From assembly GCF_007954625.1 (NCBI RefSeq), contig NZ_CP042420.1:1314501-1378500 (forward strand): a stretch of 64,000 bases of DNA, read 5' to 3'. The notes below the pieces were generated by a model. That model was not told the origin of the DNA, did not search any database, and saw only the letters and a list, made by a program, of their open reading frames with translations. The DNA comes from Leuconostoc lactis (lineage in GTDB: Bacteria > Bacillota > Bacilli > Lactobacillales > Lactobacillaceae). A program made the position numbers and the translations under genes. Positions within the stretch are counted from its first letter, which is position 1. Every line of letters starts with the position of its first letter. This document shows positions 24,300 to 32,765 of this stretch, piece after piece.

Positions 24300-25646
24300 A
24301 TGAGAGAAGCAAAAAATGTCATTGTCGGTTTTGGTAAGGCCGGCAAAACGCTCGCTTTTAAGTTAGCGGCAAAAGGGGAATCCGTTATTCTACTTGAAAA
24401 GTCGGATCAAATGTATGGTGGTACTTGCATTAATGTCGGCTGCATCCCGTCAAAGTTTTTGTATACTTTGTCGCGTAGTGCGACGGATCGTTCGGACTAT
24501 CAGCGTGCTGTCTTAAAGAAAGATGCGACGATTGGTAAACTACGTCAAGCAAACTACCGTAAGGTGGCAGATTTACCAACGGCAACAGTTATTACTGGCG
24601 CAGCCCAGTTTGTTGATAATCATACGTTAACAATCCAAATGAAGGATGGCACAACAGAGACCGTTAAGGGCGAACGCATCTTTATTAATACGGGCGCTAA
24701 GCCAGTTTGGCCAGGTATTATTGGGCTAAAGGATAGTGCGTTTGTTTATACAACAGACACTTTGATGGCTAAAGAAACTTTGCCGGAACACCTAGTGATT
24801 ATTGGTGGCGGTTATATTGCCGTTGAATTCGCCACGACTTATGCCCAATTTGGCGCTAAGGTGACGCTTTTGGTGCGTGACAATCGCTTGTTACCACAGG
24901 TCGAATCAGAAGCCGTGACGGCCGTGACTGAATCTTTGACTGATTTAGGTGTCGAGATTCGTTACCAAACACAAGTGGTTGAAATGACTGATGACGGTGA
25001 TCACACCGTTTTGTCGCTTGTCGCAAATGATGAACCTGTCGCACCATTATCAGCTGATGCGGTTTTAATTGCCACTGGTCGCCGACCAAATATTGCCAAT
25101 CTTGGTTTGGAAAATACCGATATTGCCGTTGAAAATGGTGCCGTGGTCGTGGACGATCACCTACGCACTACAGTTGACAATGTGTGGGCAGTTGGTGATG
25201 TGCGTGGGGGTGCGCAGTTTACGTATATCTCACTCGATGATTCACGGATTGTTTGGCAACAGTTGTTTGGTGATGGGAAAGCCACATTGGCACAGCAAGA
25301 TTTGGTGCCGCACGTGTTGTTCACCAATCCACCATTGGCAACAATTGGTTTGAGTGAAGCACAAGCCGAAGTCAAAAATAACGCCTATCGGGTCGCTAAG
25401 CTACCGGTTGCGAGCCTGCCAAAAACCCATATTGAAGGCAATACCCGTGGTTATCTCAAGGTTTTGGTTGGAGAAGACGACTTGATTTTGGGAGCGACTT
25501 TCTTTGCAGTTGAAGCACAAGACTTGATTAACGTGATTTCTTTGGCCATGCATCACAAGTTGCCATACCAAGCATTACGTGATCAAATTTATTCACATCC
25601 ATCAATGATGGAAGGGTTTAATGATCTTTTTGGTTTGATTCAATAA
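24300..25646 (+). CDS. rclA: RclA-like FAD/NAD(P) disulfide oxidoreductase
   Basis: 448 aa class-I pyridine nucleotide-disulfide oxidoreductase. FAD motif VIVGFGKAGKT (GxGxxG form), redox-active C43 and C48 in GGTCINVGCIPSK, NAD(P) motif IIGGGYIAVEFA, ATGRRPN, second FAD motif WAVGDVRGGAQFTYIS, and the C-terminal interface with HPSMME. GFGKAGKTLA, MYGGTCIN and GGAQFTYISLDD are close to what I remember of E. coli RclA, which protects against reactive chlorine species and reduces copper. No N-terminal mercury-binding domain is present and glutathione reductase motifs differ. The assignment is by remembered similarity. Confidence 0.78.
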   Translation: MREAKNVIVGFGKAGKTLAFKLAAKGESVILLEKSDQMYGGTCINVGCIPSKFLYTLSRSATDRSDYQRAVLKKDATIGKLRQANYRKVADLPTATVITGAAQFVDNHTLTIQMKDGTTETVKGERIFINTGAKPVWPGIIGLKDSAFVYTTDTLMAKETLPEHLVIIGGGYIAVEFATTYAQFGAKVTLLVRDNRLLPQVESEAVTAVTESLTDLGVEIRYQTQVVEMTDDGDHTVLSLVANDEPVAPLSADAVLIATGRRPNIANLGLENTDIAVENGAVVVDDHLRTTVDNVWAVGDVRGGAQFTYISLDDSRIVWQQLFGDGKATLAQQDLVPHVLFTNPPLATIGLSEAQAEVKNNAYRVAKLPVASLPKTHIEGNTRGYLKVLVGEDDLILGATFFAVEAQDLINVISLAMHHKLPYQALRDQIYSHPSMMEGFNDLFGLIQ

Positions 25647-25653
25647 CACATAT

Positions 25654-25692
25654 CGCGTTGATACTAGTTGCGCTAGTATCAACGCGTTTTTT
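25654..25692 (+). terminator. Terminator of the RclA-like gene
   Basis: CGCGTTGATACTAG (25654-25667), short loop, CTAGTATCAACGCG (25673-25686), then six T. A fourteen-pair stem. Confidence 0.92.
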
Positions 25693-25816
25693 AGTCTACT
25701 GAACTGCGATTAATAACGGGTTGCTTAAAAAATTACAAAGAATAAAGTGTAATATAATGCACGGTGACGTGTTAGAATAGACGTTCAAGAATACGTCAAA
25801 TAGAAGGAGTCCTCAC

Positions 25817-26452
25817 ATGAAAATATTTGTTGCTGGTGCAACCGGTCGGGTAGCGACGGTCTTATTGCAGTCGTTGGTCGCGCAAGGGCATGAAGTCATT
25901 GCGGGTGCACGTTCACCAGAAAAAATTATGGTATCTGACCATATTACGCCCGTTAAATTGGATTTACATGACACGGTCACGCACTTGGCGCAGACGGTTA
26001 AAGATGTTGCGGTGATTTATTTTGTGGTTGGTTCCCGCAGTCAAGACTTGCTGCAGACAGATGCTTTTGGGGCGGTCAAAATGATGCAAGTGGCCGAAAT
26101 GAACCATATTCAACGTTTCATTTTGCTCAGTTCTGCTTTTTCACTCACGCCTGAAAAATGGGATAATCCGGCCTTGGCTGGGTTATTAGACTACAATATC
26201 GCAAAATTTTTCGCAGACAACTATTTAGTGAATCAAACACAACTCGATTATACAATTTTGCAAGCAACAGCCTTGGTTACGGGTGAGGGCACTCATCATA
26301 TTGCGTTAAACGATGCTAGTGGGTCAAAAAATACAATTCAAAACGTTGGCGAAACCCTCGCTTTGTTGCTCAATCATGATAATACAATTAAGCAAGTGAT
26401 TCAGATGAGTGATGGGCCGGTTGCAATTGACACGGCACTGGCAGCAATTTAA
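25817..26452 (+). CDS. NAD(P)-binding NmrA/atypical SDR protein
   Basis: 211 aa Rossmann-fold protein with the glycine motif KIFVAGATGRVATVL at the N-terminus and an atypical short-chain dehydrogenase layout (VIYFVVGSRSQDLLQTDAFG, then RFILLSSAFSL). The YxxxK catalytic pair of classical SDRs may be represented by YNIAK near residue 130. Such proteins act as quinone or flavin reductases or as redox sensors. AGAAGGAGT precedes the ATG. It lies alone between two pyridine nucleotide oxidoreductases. Confidence 0.78.
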   Translation: MKIFVAGATGRVATVLLQSLVAQGHEVIAGARSPEKIMVSDHITPVKLDLHDTVTHLAQTVKDVAVIYFVVGSRSQDLLQTDAFGAVKMMQVAEMNHIQRFILLSSAFSLTPEKWDNPALAGLLDYNIAKFFADNYLVNQTQLDYTILQATALVTGEGTHHIALNDASGSKNTIQNVGETLALLLNHDNTIKQVIQMSDGPVAIDTALAAI

Positions 26453-26622
26453 ACCGTTAGTTAGTGTTGTTGATCAGATTGGCAGTTGATTTTGGCAAGT
26501 GGTAATTTTCACAGTGCTTAAATCCAGTAGGTTTTCTGATTTCAGTTATACTGTAGATAACCATTGCATGATTAAAGTATTGTTGGCTTTAGTCAGCACG
26601 TATGCCATAGGAGGCGGAAAAA

Positions 26623-27957
26623 ATGACAACGTATGATTATGATGTTTTGTATATTGGCAGTGGTCATGGGACTTTTGATGGTGCCATTCCACTTGGGGCC
26701 AAAGGCGTCAAGGTTGGTGTGATTGAACAAGACTTGATCGGCGGCACTTGTCCAAATCGTGGTTGTAACGCCAAAATTGTGTTGGATTCACCAGTCGCCT
26801 TGCAGCGACACTTAGCTGATGTTCATGGCGTGATGCTAGGTGAGGTCACAATTGATTGGGCTGCTAACCAAGCGCATAAACAGACTGTGATTGGTGGTTT
26901 ACCAGCGTTTATTCAAGGCTTGCTTGATGACAATTCGGTCGATGTGCTCTTTGGCCATGGTCAGTTAGTTGATGCCCACACGGTATTAGTGGCTGGTCAG
27001 CCTAAGACGGCTGACAAAATTGTGATTGCAACCGGATTACGACCCAATCGACTCGATATTCCTGGTTCGGCGTTCGCGCATGATTCCGCAGACTTTATGA
27101 ATTTAAGCACCATGCCAAAGCGCTTAACGATTATTGGGGCCGGTTATATCGCCATGGAGTTTGCCACAATGGCGAACGCCGCTGGTTCAGAAGTCACGGT
27201 TTTGATGCGGGGCGCACAAGCGTTGCGTGCTTACCATCAACCCTTTGTGGAACAGATTATCAGTGATTTAAGTCAACGTGGGGTAACCTTCATACGAGAA
27301 ACAACGGTGACGGCAATCCAACAGATTGCGGATCATTTTGTTGTGGTGGGTGACAACGATCTTAACCTGACCAGTGACTGGGTGTTGGATGCAACGGGGC
27401 GTGTGCCGAATATCGCAGCACTTGGTTTAGATGAAGTTGGTATTGCTTATACGGATAAAGGGATTGTCGTCAACCATTATTTGCAGACAAATGTGCCAAA
27501 TATTTATGCTGCTGGGGATGTGATTGATAAGATACAACCCAAGTTAACGCCAACCGCTATTTTTGAATCGCGATACTTAATGCACACATTTTCCGGTGAA
27601 ACGGTAGCACCAATTAATTACCCCGTAATACCATCTGTTGTCTTTACGTCACCACGTTTGGCGCAAGCTGGAATAAGTGTTGCAGAAGCCAAGCAACATC
27701 CCGATGACTATACAATTGTGGCACACCACACGCCAGATGATTGGTATCGTCAAGTTGATCAGGAGACGATGGGCGACAATATCTTAATTTTCAACCAGGC
27801 ACAGCAACTGGTTGGGGCTACTGAAGTGTCACCTCAGGCAGAAAATGCCATTAATGCTTTGTTGCCAGCAATTGAATTTGGCTTTGAACCTGCTGAGATT
27901 GAACGTCTTGTCTACTTATTCCCAACAATTGCAGCATCGGCATGGGGACAACTTTAA
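26623..27957 (+). CDS. Pyridine nucleotide-disulfide oxidoreductase with CPNRGC active site
   Basis: 444 aa flavoprotein. FAD motif VLYIGSGHGTFDGA, redox pair C43 and C48 in GGTCPNRGCNAK, NAD(P) motif IIGAGYIAMEFA, ATGRVPN and second FAD motif IYAAGDVIDK. The CPNRGC form differs from the CxNxGC of lipoamide dehydrogenase and RclA and is found in poorly characterised glutathione/mycothione reductase-like proteins of lactic acid bacteria. The C-terminus lacks the His-Pro-Thr-x-x-E dyad of glutathione reductase, so another electron acceptor is likely. GGAGGC lies before ATG 26623. Paralogous in layout to the RclA-like protein 1 kb upstream. Confidence 0.85.
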   Translation: MTTYDYDVLYIGSGHGTFDGAIPLGAKGVKVGVIEQDLIGGTCPNRGCNAKIVLDSPVALQRHLADVHGVMLGEVTIDWAANQAHKQTVIGGLPAFIQGLLDDNSVDVLFGHGQLVDAHTVLVAGQPKTADKIVIATGLRPNRLDIPGSAFAHDSADFMNLSTMPKRLTIIGAGYIAMEFATMANAAGSEVTVLMRGAQALRAYHQPFVEQIISDLSQRGVTFIRETTVTAIQQIADHFVVVGDNDLNLTSDWVLDATGRVPNIAALGLDEVGIAYTDKGIVVNHYLQTNVPNIYAAGDVIDKIQPKLTPTAIFESRYLMHTFSGETVAPINYPVIPSVVFTSPRLAQAGISVAEAKQHPDDYTIVAHHTPDDWYRQVDQETMGDNILIFNQAQQLVGATEVSPQAENAINALLPAIEFGFEPAEIERLVYLFPTIAASAWGQL

Positions 27958-28027
27958 GGGATGAACATCTTGGCATACCGTATGACATTCAAGTTTTTTA
28001 TGACGGATTAATTGCGATTGCGATAAA

Positions 28028-28060
28028 GAAAAACCCAAAGTGTCATCACTTTGGGTTTTC
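28028..28060 (+). terminator. Bidirectional terminator overlapping the end of the MscL-like gene
   Basis: AAAACCCAAAGTG, loop TCAT, CACTTTGGGTTTTC. The stop codon of the minus-strand gene (28046-28048) lies in the hairpin. Confidence 0.88.
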
Positions 28061-28534
28061 TTGTTGATTGAGTTTTTCAAGTTCTGCCAGGATTTTGCGT
28101 TGTAAGGCAATCGTTTCTTCGTTTTGCTTTTGCAGATGTAGGGCATCGGCATGCGCTTGATTGTAGCCCCATTTATTGACGGGATCGACAATTAACGTTT
28201 CATTAATAAAGCGGATAGTGAAGAACACGATGGTCGCAATTAAGACAGTGGTTAATAGGCTACTAGCAAATTCAGATAACGGCTGTGTAAACCGATTATA
28301 GTAAAGCGTGTGCTGCGTAGAAAAGAGCCAGATTCTTGTAAAATCAAAAAGACCAAAGACTAAATTGACCAATGCCTTAATAGTAGAGCCAAAACTGTTT
28401 CCAACAACCACTGAAATCACAAAGGTAATCAAGTTGGGGGCAAACAAAAATTGCTTAAATTGACCCAATCTTTCAGTGGACTTGGACAGCATTTGATTCG
28501 TTTGTTGTTGAATAAATTTTCTTGGATTTTTCAT
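28046..28534 (-). CDS. MscL-like channel family protein
   Basis: 162 aa membrane protein. FKQFLFAPNLITFVISVVVGNSFGSTIKALV resembles the first helix of the large mechanosensitive channel MscL (the conserved G-x3-G-x-AF-G pattern is partly kept), followed by a loop and a second helix (LLTTVLIATIVFFTIRFI) and a charged C-terminal helix rich in K, E and Q. That is the MscL topology, but the sequence is diverged and the family may have another role. The start at 28534 has only AGGA at a long distance; a longer frame begins at 28588. Confidence 0.6.
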   Translation of the reverse strand: MKNPRKFIQQQTNQMLSKSTERLGQFKQFLFAPNLITFVISVVVGNSFGSTIKALVNLVFGLFDFTRIWLFSTQHTLYYNRFTQPLSEFASSLLTTVLIATIVFFTIRFINETLIVDPVNKWGYNQAHADALHLQKQNEETIALQRKILAELEKLNQQENPK

Positions 28535-28736
28535 GTGTGATTGATGATTCCTAACAAATATAGTAAGAATAAGTATAACAAATCTCACGGTGACATGCCA
28601 AATTTTCGCAATGTCGTGACCACAAGACTAAAATATAACGATAAATACATGTAATGATACTTGCCGTAATCCCTTGCAATTTGTTTGAATCCGCGTAGAC
28701 TTGTACTATGTGCTTTAAAAAAGTAAGGAGATTATC

Positions 28737-29666
28737 ATGTTATACATCGTGGGGTTATTGTTAGGGGGTGTGGCTTTAGCCAACCAATCGCCAATTAATG
28801 CGCGCTTGGGTGCGGCGTTAAAATCACCATTCCGTTCAAGTTTGGTGTCGTTTACCGTAGGGTTCGTCTTCTTGGTGGCCGTTTTTCTAGTGAGCGGTCA
28901 GCATGTGACACTGACAGGGCAACATCCTTGGTGGATTTGGACGCCTGGTATATTTGGCGTTGTTTATTTGACGTCGAATATTTTACTCTTTCCAAAAATT
29001 GGTGCGATTCAGGCGATTGTTTTCCCCATTGTTGGCCAAGTGCTGATGGGGTTGATGATTGACACATTTGGTTGGTTTGCAGCCAAACAATTACCTATGA
29101 CACTGACAAAAGCTGGCGGAGCGGCTTTATTATTGTTTGGCGTGTATGTTGCAGTCGTTTGGGCCAATCGACGCGAATTAAATCGTGAAAATGCGATTGA
29201 TAAATCTGAAGAATCGACGCTTGAATTAAACGCTTGGCGAATCTGGGGTGTCATTGCGGGTGCTGTATCATCAGCACAACAGGCCATTGCCGGAAAATTG
29301 GCAGTTGCCTTAGGTTCTGCGATTGGTGCCGCCATTGTGTCGTTTGGTGTCGGCATGTTAATTATTTTCCTTGTTGTATTGCTGCGTGATAAACGTCTAA
29401 TGCCAAGCCAACCTGTACCCAGCCAACCTAAATGGGTGTATATCGGGGGAATCCTTGGCAGTATATTTGTTGTTGCCATGGCCGTAAGTGTGCCAGTGCT
29501 GGGTGCTGGCTTTGCGGTGATGATTGGCTTAATCGGGGCACTTGCCGGTTCAATGGCGGTGTCACATTTTGGTTGGTGGCAATCACCACGACAGGCTGTG
29601 TCTTGGTTGAAGGTCATTGGCATCATTATCATGGCCGTTGGTGTGGCTTTCATTAAATTGGGTTAA
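28737..29666 (+). CDS. DMT-superfamily transporter of the YdcZ/DUF606 type
   Basis: 309 aa membrane protein with ten predicted helices made of two tandem YdcZ (DUF606) repeats: the first begins GLLLGGVALANQSPINARLG, the second WRIWGVIAGAVSSAQQAIAG, each with the N-x-R-LG or Q-x3-GKL type motif. Function of the family is uncertain; small-molecule export is likely. AAGGAG at 28724-28729 precedes the ATG. A terminator follows and the gene is alone. Confidence 0.85.
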   Translation: MLYIVGLLLGGVALANQSPINARLGAALKSPFRSSLVSFTVGFVFLVAVFLVSGQHVTLTGQHPWWIWTPGIFGVVYLTSNILLFPKIGAIQAIVFPIVGQVLMGLMIDTFGWFAAKQLPMTLTKAGGAALLLFGVYVAVVWANRRELNRENAIDKSEESTLELNAWRIWGVIAGAVSSAQQAIAGKLAVALGSAIGAAIVSFGVGMLIIFLVVLLRDKRLMPSQPVPSQPKWVYIGGILGSIFVVAMAVSVPVLGAGFAVMIGLIGALAGSMAVSHFGWWQSPRQAVSWLKVIGIIIMAVGVAFIKLG

Positions 29667-29689
29667 TTGGCTTTGTCACAATGCGTTGC

Positions 29690-29726
29690 AGCATGTGTAT
29701 CTGTTACCGATACGCGTGCTTTTTTA
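29690..29726 (+). terminator. Terminator after the YdcZ-type gene
   Basis: AGCATGTGTATC (29690-29701) pairs with GATACGCGTGCT (29709-29720) through two G-U pairs; six T follow. Confidence 0.75.
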
Positions 29727-29746
29727 TTGGATTGTGACGATAATAT

Positions 29747-29791
29747 GTGATAATCACTTGTTATCAATAAACCAACAAGTTGTGCTATAAT
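29747..29791 (+). promoter_or_regulatory. Promoter with two inverted repeats ahead of the NmrA-like gene
   Basis: Extended -10 TGC-TATAAT (29783-29791). Upstream lie the palindrome GTGATAATCAC (29747-29757) and an inverted pair ACTTGTT (29757-29763) and AACAAGT (29774-29780). The arrangement looks like an operator over the -35 region. Confidence 0.6.
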
Positions 29792-29836
29792 ACTTGTACA
29801 GAATAAAACAACAGGTAATAGAAAAGGACACCGATT

Positions 29837-30694
29837 ATGAAATACGCCATTACTGCTGCGACAGGCCACTTCGGCCAACTAGCTTATCACTATTTGCGAG
29901 AATTAGTGGATGAAAAAGATATCGTGCTTATTGTACGTAATCAAGAGAAAGCCAAGATGTTGTTTGGGTCGGCAGATATCCGTGAAGCAGATTATGATGA
30001 TGTTGAAGCTTTGACACGGGCATTTGCTGGTGTTGATCGGGTCTTGTTCATTTCATCGCAACCTGGTGGTCCAGTTCCACGCGCAACGCAACACCAAAAC
30101 GTGATTGATGCTATGGTTGCCAATCATGTCTCATTTGTGGCTTATACAAGTTTTATCCAAGCTGACAAGTCAGTGAGTGCATTAGCGCAAGATCATTTAG
30201 CCACTGAAAAAGCTTTGGAAAAGGCTGATATTTCAGCCGCAATTTTAAGAAACAACTGGTATCTGGAAAATGAAATGGGCTTCATCACAACTGGTGCCAA
30301 TCGACAAGTGACAGCCTACTGGGCACCAGGTCGCGCAGGCTGGGCATTGGAACGTGAATATGCCGAAGCCGCGGTTAAAGTGTTGGTGAGTGATGCACCA
30401 AAAGCAGTCTATGAATTCTCTGGCGTGTTAGCAGATTATGCAACGCTTGGTCAAGCTTTAATTGAAGCAACTGAACAAGACATTCAAGTGGATCAAGTGA
30501 CGCAAGACGACTATGTCGCGATTCTAGAAAAGAACGACTTGCCACATGATTTGGCTGTGCTCTTTGCCTCATTCCAAAGTCCCATTGCAGAAGGATCACT
30601 TGATGTCGCTTCAGATGATTTAGCGACTGTTTTGGGTCGTGACTTAACGCCATTACCCGCTGCTTTGAAGGAAATTTTGTCACGCCAAGCATAA
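29837..30694 (+). CDS. NmrA-family NAD(P)H:quinone oxidoreductase-like protein (QorB/YtfG type)
   Basis: 285 aa atypical SDR. The N-terminus KYAITAATGHFGQLAYHYL has the GxxGxxG-like ATGHFG nucleotide motif; DRVLFISSQPGGP and the later NNWYLEN are shared with E. coli QorB (YtfG), which reduces quinones with NADPH. AAAAGGA precedes the ATG. The Rrf2 regulator gene follows by 62 bases and may sense the same stress. Predicted soluble and cytoplasmic. Confidence 0.82.
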   Translation: MKYAITAATGHFGQLAYHYLRELVDEKDIVLIVRNQEKAKMLFGSADIREADYDDVEALTRAFAGVDRVLFISSQPGGPVPRATQHQNVIDAMVANHVSFVAYTSFIQADKSVSALAQDHLATEKALEKADISAAILRNNWYLENEMGFITTGANRQVTAYWAPGRAGWALEREYAEAAVKVLVSDAPKAVYEFSGVLADYATLGQALIEATEQDIQVDQVTQDDYVAILEKNDLPHDLAVLFASFQSPIAEGSLDVASDDLATVLGRDLTPLPAALKEILSRQA

Positions 30695-30756
30695 CGCATT
30701 GCCAGTAAACATCCACTGGCTAATGTCAAAGATCACAGGGAGGGCATACGCCTAAT

Positions 30757-31182
30757 ATGCGTTTTTCTTATAAATTAAGCGATGCCATACACATTTTAGC
30801 TTATATTCATATTAATCAAACCAACGACTTATCGAGTAAAGCAATCGCCGGCAGTATTGGCGCGAATGCCAGTGTGGTTCGGAGTTTAATGTTGGATTTG
30901 CGGGCAGCCGGCTTACTAACGACCCGTCAGGGCGTGGCGACACCCGCATTAGCCCAATTACCAGAAGATATTAGCCTGTATGATATCTACATGGCTATCA
31001 ATATGACCCACCAATTATTGCATATTGATCCAAAAACCAATCCCAATTGTCTTGTCGGGGGACAAATTCAAGCAACGTTGAATCATTTTTATACCGACAT
31101 TGAATCCGCGGCTTATCAGAAAATGCAAGCCATTTCATTAGCTGATGTGATTCGTGACCTTGTTACAAACGACCAAAAATAA
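30757..31182 (+). CDS. Rrf2-family transcriptional regulator
   Basis: 141 aa with an N-terminal winged helix (YKLSDAIHILAYIHI, then SIGANASVVRSLMLDLRAAGLL) and the Rrf2 middle helix ISLYDIYMAIN. IscR-type Rrf2 proteins use three Cys for a [2Fe-2S] cluster; this protein has one, C98 in NPNCLVGG, so it likely senses a thiol or redox signal or another ligand, as the HypR/YwgB-like branch does. AGGGAGGG at 30736-30743 precedes ATG 30757. Located directly after a quinone-reductase-like gene, a common pairing. Confidence 0.88.
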   Translation: MRFSYKLSDAIHILAYIHINQTNDLSSKAIAGSIGANASVVRSLMLDLRAAGLLTTRQGVATPALAQLPEDISLYDIYMAINMTHQLLHIDPKTNPNCLVGGQIQATLNHFYTDIESAAYQKMQAISLADVIRDLVTNDQK

Positions 31183-31186
31183 AGTT

Positions 31187-31215
31187 AAAAGCACCCATAA
31201 ATTTGGGTGCTTTTT
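31187..31215 (+). terminator. Terminator after the Rrf2 gene
   Basis: AAAAGCACCCA, loop, TGGGTGCTTTTT. Confidence 0.88.
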
Positions 31216-31343
31216 AATGTATACTGATTAAAGAGCTATTGACGTTAACACGAATATTGTCGTCGTCAATAACCGCATTTTGTATGATTTAAATGAATGA
31301 AGGACAGTACTTGGCGCTGTTCAAGTGATGGTGAACGAATTTG

Positions 31344-32117
31344 ATGGCAACAAATATGACGAATCCAAGCTATAGCGAAGCAGACATTATCAATGTCGCT
31401 ACCGATGCCGGTCGCTTGTTACTCCTTGGTGGGGCGGAATCCTTTCGGATTGAAGAAACAGTTGAACATATTGGGCAATCACTGGGCCTACCATTGACTT
31501 GTTACGTGACGTTAACCGCTGTCATCGTTTCAGCAAACAATGGGGTACAAACGAAATTAGTTAAAGCGCGTATTTCCGGTTTTAATTTACGAACGGTTGA
31601 CCATGTGAACACACTATCGCGCAGTTTGGTGGCTGGGCAAATCACGCCAGAGGAATTTTACGCCGGTATCAAAACGTTAAAGCAGCAGGTAGTGGATTTC
31701 CCACTGGCTTTAAAGGTATTTAGTGCGGGGCTGGTCGGAATGGCGCCGTCTTTAATTGCAAAAGGCACGCCACTTGATTATGTGATCATGTTTTTTGCTG
31801 GTGTTATTGGCTATCTGGCGTATATCTTAACGGACAAAAATTCTAAAACGCCTTATGCACCTGAATTTATTGGTGGTTTAGCAATTGGCTTGTTTGTCTT
31901 AATGTGTCATGGTTTATTCCCACAGATTTCGACTTTGTCAGCAATTCTTGGGGCGGTCATGCCACTGGTGCCAGGTTTGGCCATGACAAATGCGATTCGC
32001 GAAATTATTATGGGCGACGTGTTATCGGGTCTCGTGCGGGCGATTACTGCTTTGTTGGTGGTGTCGTCGTTGGTTGCTGGTGTGTGGATTGCGTTTGAAC
32101 TTGTCAGATTTGTTTGA
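31344..32117 (+). CDS. Threonine/serine exporter, ThrE N-terminal domain protein
   Basis: 257 aa. N-terminal cytoplasmic ThrE domain (AGRLLLLGGAESFRIEETVEHIG, the conserved G-A-E-x-R-V/I-E-T element) then five membrane helices ending near 255. In Corynebacterium ThrE is one protein with ten helices; here the second half is the next gene. ATG 31344 is chosen (TTG at 31341 and ATG 31356 are alternatives); the ribosome site is weak (GGTGAAC). Predicted to export threonine or serine in a complex with the following gene product. Confidence 0.82.
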   Translation: MATNMTNPSYSEADIINVATDAGRLLLLGGAESFRIEETVEHIGQSLGLPLTCYVTLTAVIVSANNGVQTKLVKARISGFNLRTVDHVNTLSRSLVAGQITPEEFYAGIKTLKQQVVDFPLALKVFSAGLVGMAPSLIAKGTPLDYVIMFFAGVIGYLAYILTDKNSKTPYAPEFIGGLAIGLFVLMCHGLFPQISTLSAILGAVMPLVPGLAMTNAIREIIMGDVLSGLVRAITALLVVSSLVAGVWIAFELVRFV

Positions 32118-32128
32118 GGTAATGGCTT

Positions 32129-32575
32129 GTGACGGATTTTATTTTAAGTACCATTTTGGCTTTGTTGTCTAGTGTGGGATTTTCTATTATTGCTAATGTA
32201 CCAAAACGCGCCTTACTTGGGGCTGGTATTACAGGCGTCTGTTCTTGGATTGCCTATTATGTGTTAGATAGTGTGCATCATAGCATTGTGCTGCCCAATT
32301 TTATGGCATCGTTGGTGGTGGGGATGCTAGGTTTTTTCCTAGCGCGCCGTTTTCGTGTGCCTGTTACCATGATTTATGTCGGTGCACTGATTTCACTTGT
32401 ACCAGGGGGGATGGCTTTTAGTACCTTGCAAAAATTGTCTGAAAATAATTTAACCGCTGTGCTGAAAGGGTTATTTAATACTGGTAGCGTCGCGATGTCA
32501 TTGGCTTTAGGTATTGGGGTCGCTAATATATTTAACGGCTGGTTGTATCAGAAAAAAATGTGGTTACGCAAATAA
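32129..32575 (+). CDS. Threonine/serine exporter, ThrE C-terminal (ThrE_2/DUF3815) protein
   Basis: 148 aa with five hydrophobic helices, including VPVTMIYVGALISLVPGGMAF, the hallmark of the ThrE_2 domain. GTG start at 32129 preceded by GAGGT at about 32117-32121. It complements the N-terminal-type protein just upstream; split ThrE pairs are common in Firmicutes. The promoter of the next gene begins at its stop codon. Confidence 0.82.
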   Translation: MTDFILSTILALLSSVGFSIIANVPKRALLGAGITGVCSWIAYYVLDSVHHSIVLPNFMASLVVGMLGFFLARRFRVPVTMIYVGALISLVPGGMAFSTLQKLSENNLTAVLKGLFNTGSVAMSLALGIGVANIFNGWLYQKKMWLRK

Positions 32576-32605
32576 TTGACAACCGAATTCGTGGTACTAT
32601 ATACT
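32576..32605 (+). promoter_or_regulatory. Promoter of the riboswitch-controlled P-type ATPase
   Basis: Perfect -35 TTGACA (32576-32581), 18-base spacer, TATACT (32600-32605). It starts at the stop of the exporter gene and drives a leader of about 150 bases. Confidence 0.8.
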
Positions 32606-32640
32606 TAAGTTGTTATATTAATCTCATTTGTTCAAAATTA

Positions 32641-32757
32641 AACACTCCTTGCGGGAGTAGCGGCGCACATGCGTGGGAAACTGACTTACCAAATCACATG
32701 ATTTGGCGGCCAACCTTAAACAGCAAGACGCAAAGAATTTTTCTCTTAAAGGAGTGT
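32641..32757 (+). promoter_or_regulatory. yybP-ykoY manganese riboswitch with anti-Shine-Dalgarno arm
   Basis: The leader has the hallmark GGGAGTAGC (32653-32661) and the paired GCAAGACGCAAAG (32723-32735) of the Mn2+-sensing yybP-ykoY class, as in the L. lactis yoaB leader. P1 is formed by TTGCG (32649-32653) and CGCAA (32729-32733). Just 5', ACACTCCTT (32642-32650) is exactly complementary to AAGGAGTGT (32749-32757), which holds the ATPase ribosome site. The two pairings share bases and exclude each other. Mn2+ binding would favour P1 and free the ribosome site, giving translation ON. Confidence 0.9.
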
Positions 32758-32765
32758 GTTATTTT

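Noticed and set aside
26623..27957. Annotation as dihydrolipoamide dehydrogenase or glutathione reductase
   Set aside because: The redox motif is CPNRGC and the C-terminal His-Pro-Thr-x-x-E dyad is missing, so neither name is safe.
28852..29067. Arg-rich minus-strand frame that might be a small basic protein
   Set aside because: Lies entirely inside the YdcZ-type gene and has no start signal.
29009..29653. 214-residue minus-strand frame opposite the YdcZ transporter
   Set aside because: Shadow of a strongly biased membrane-protein gene; no ribosome site and no family pattern.
30701..30720. Hairpin GCCAGT/ACTGGC between the NmrA-like and Rrf2 genes as a terminator
   Set aside because: The stem has six pairs and no T tail, so read-through into the Rrf2 gene is expected.
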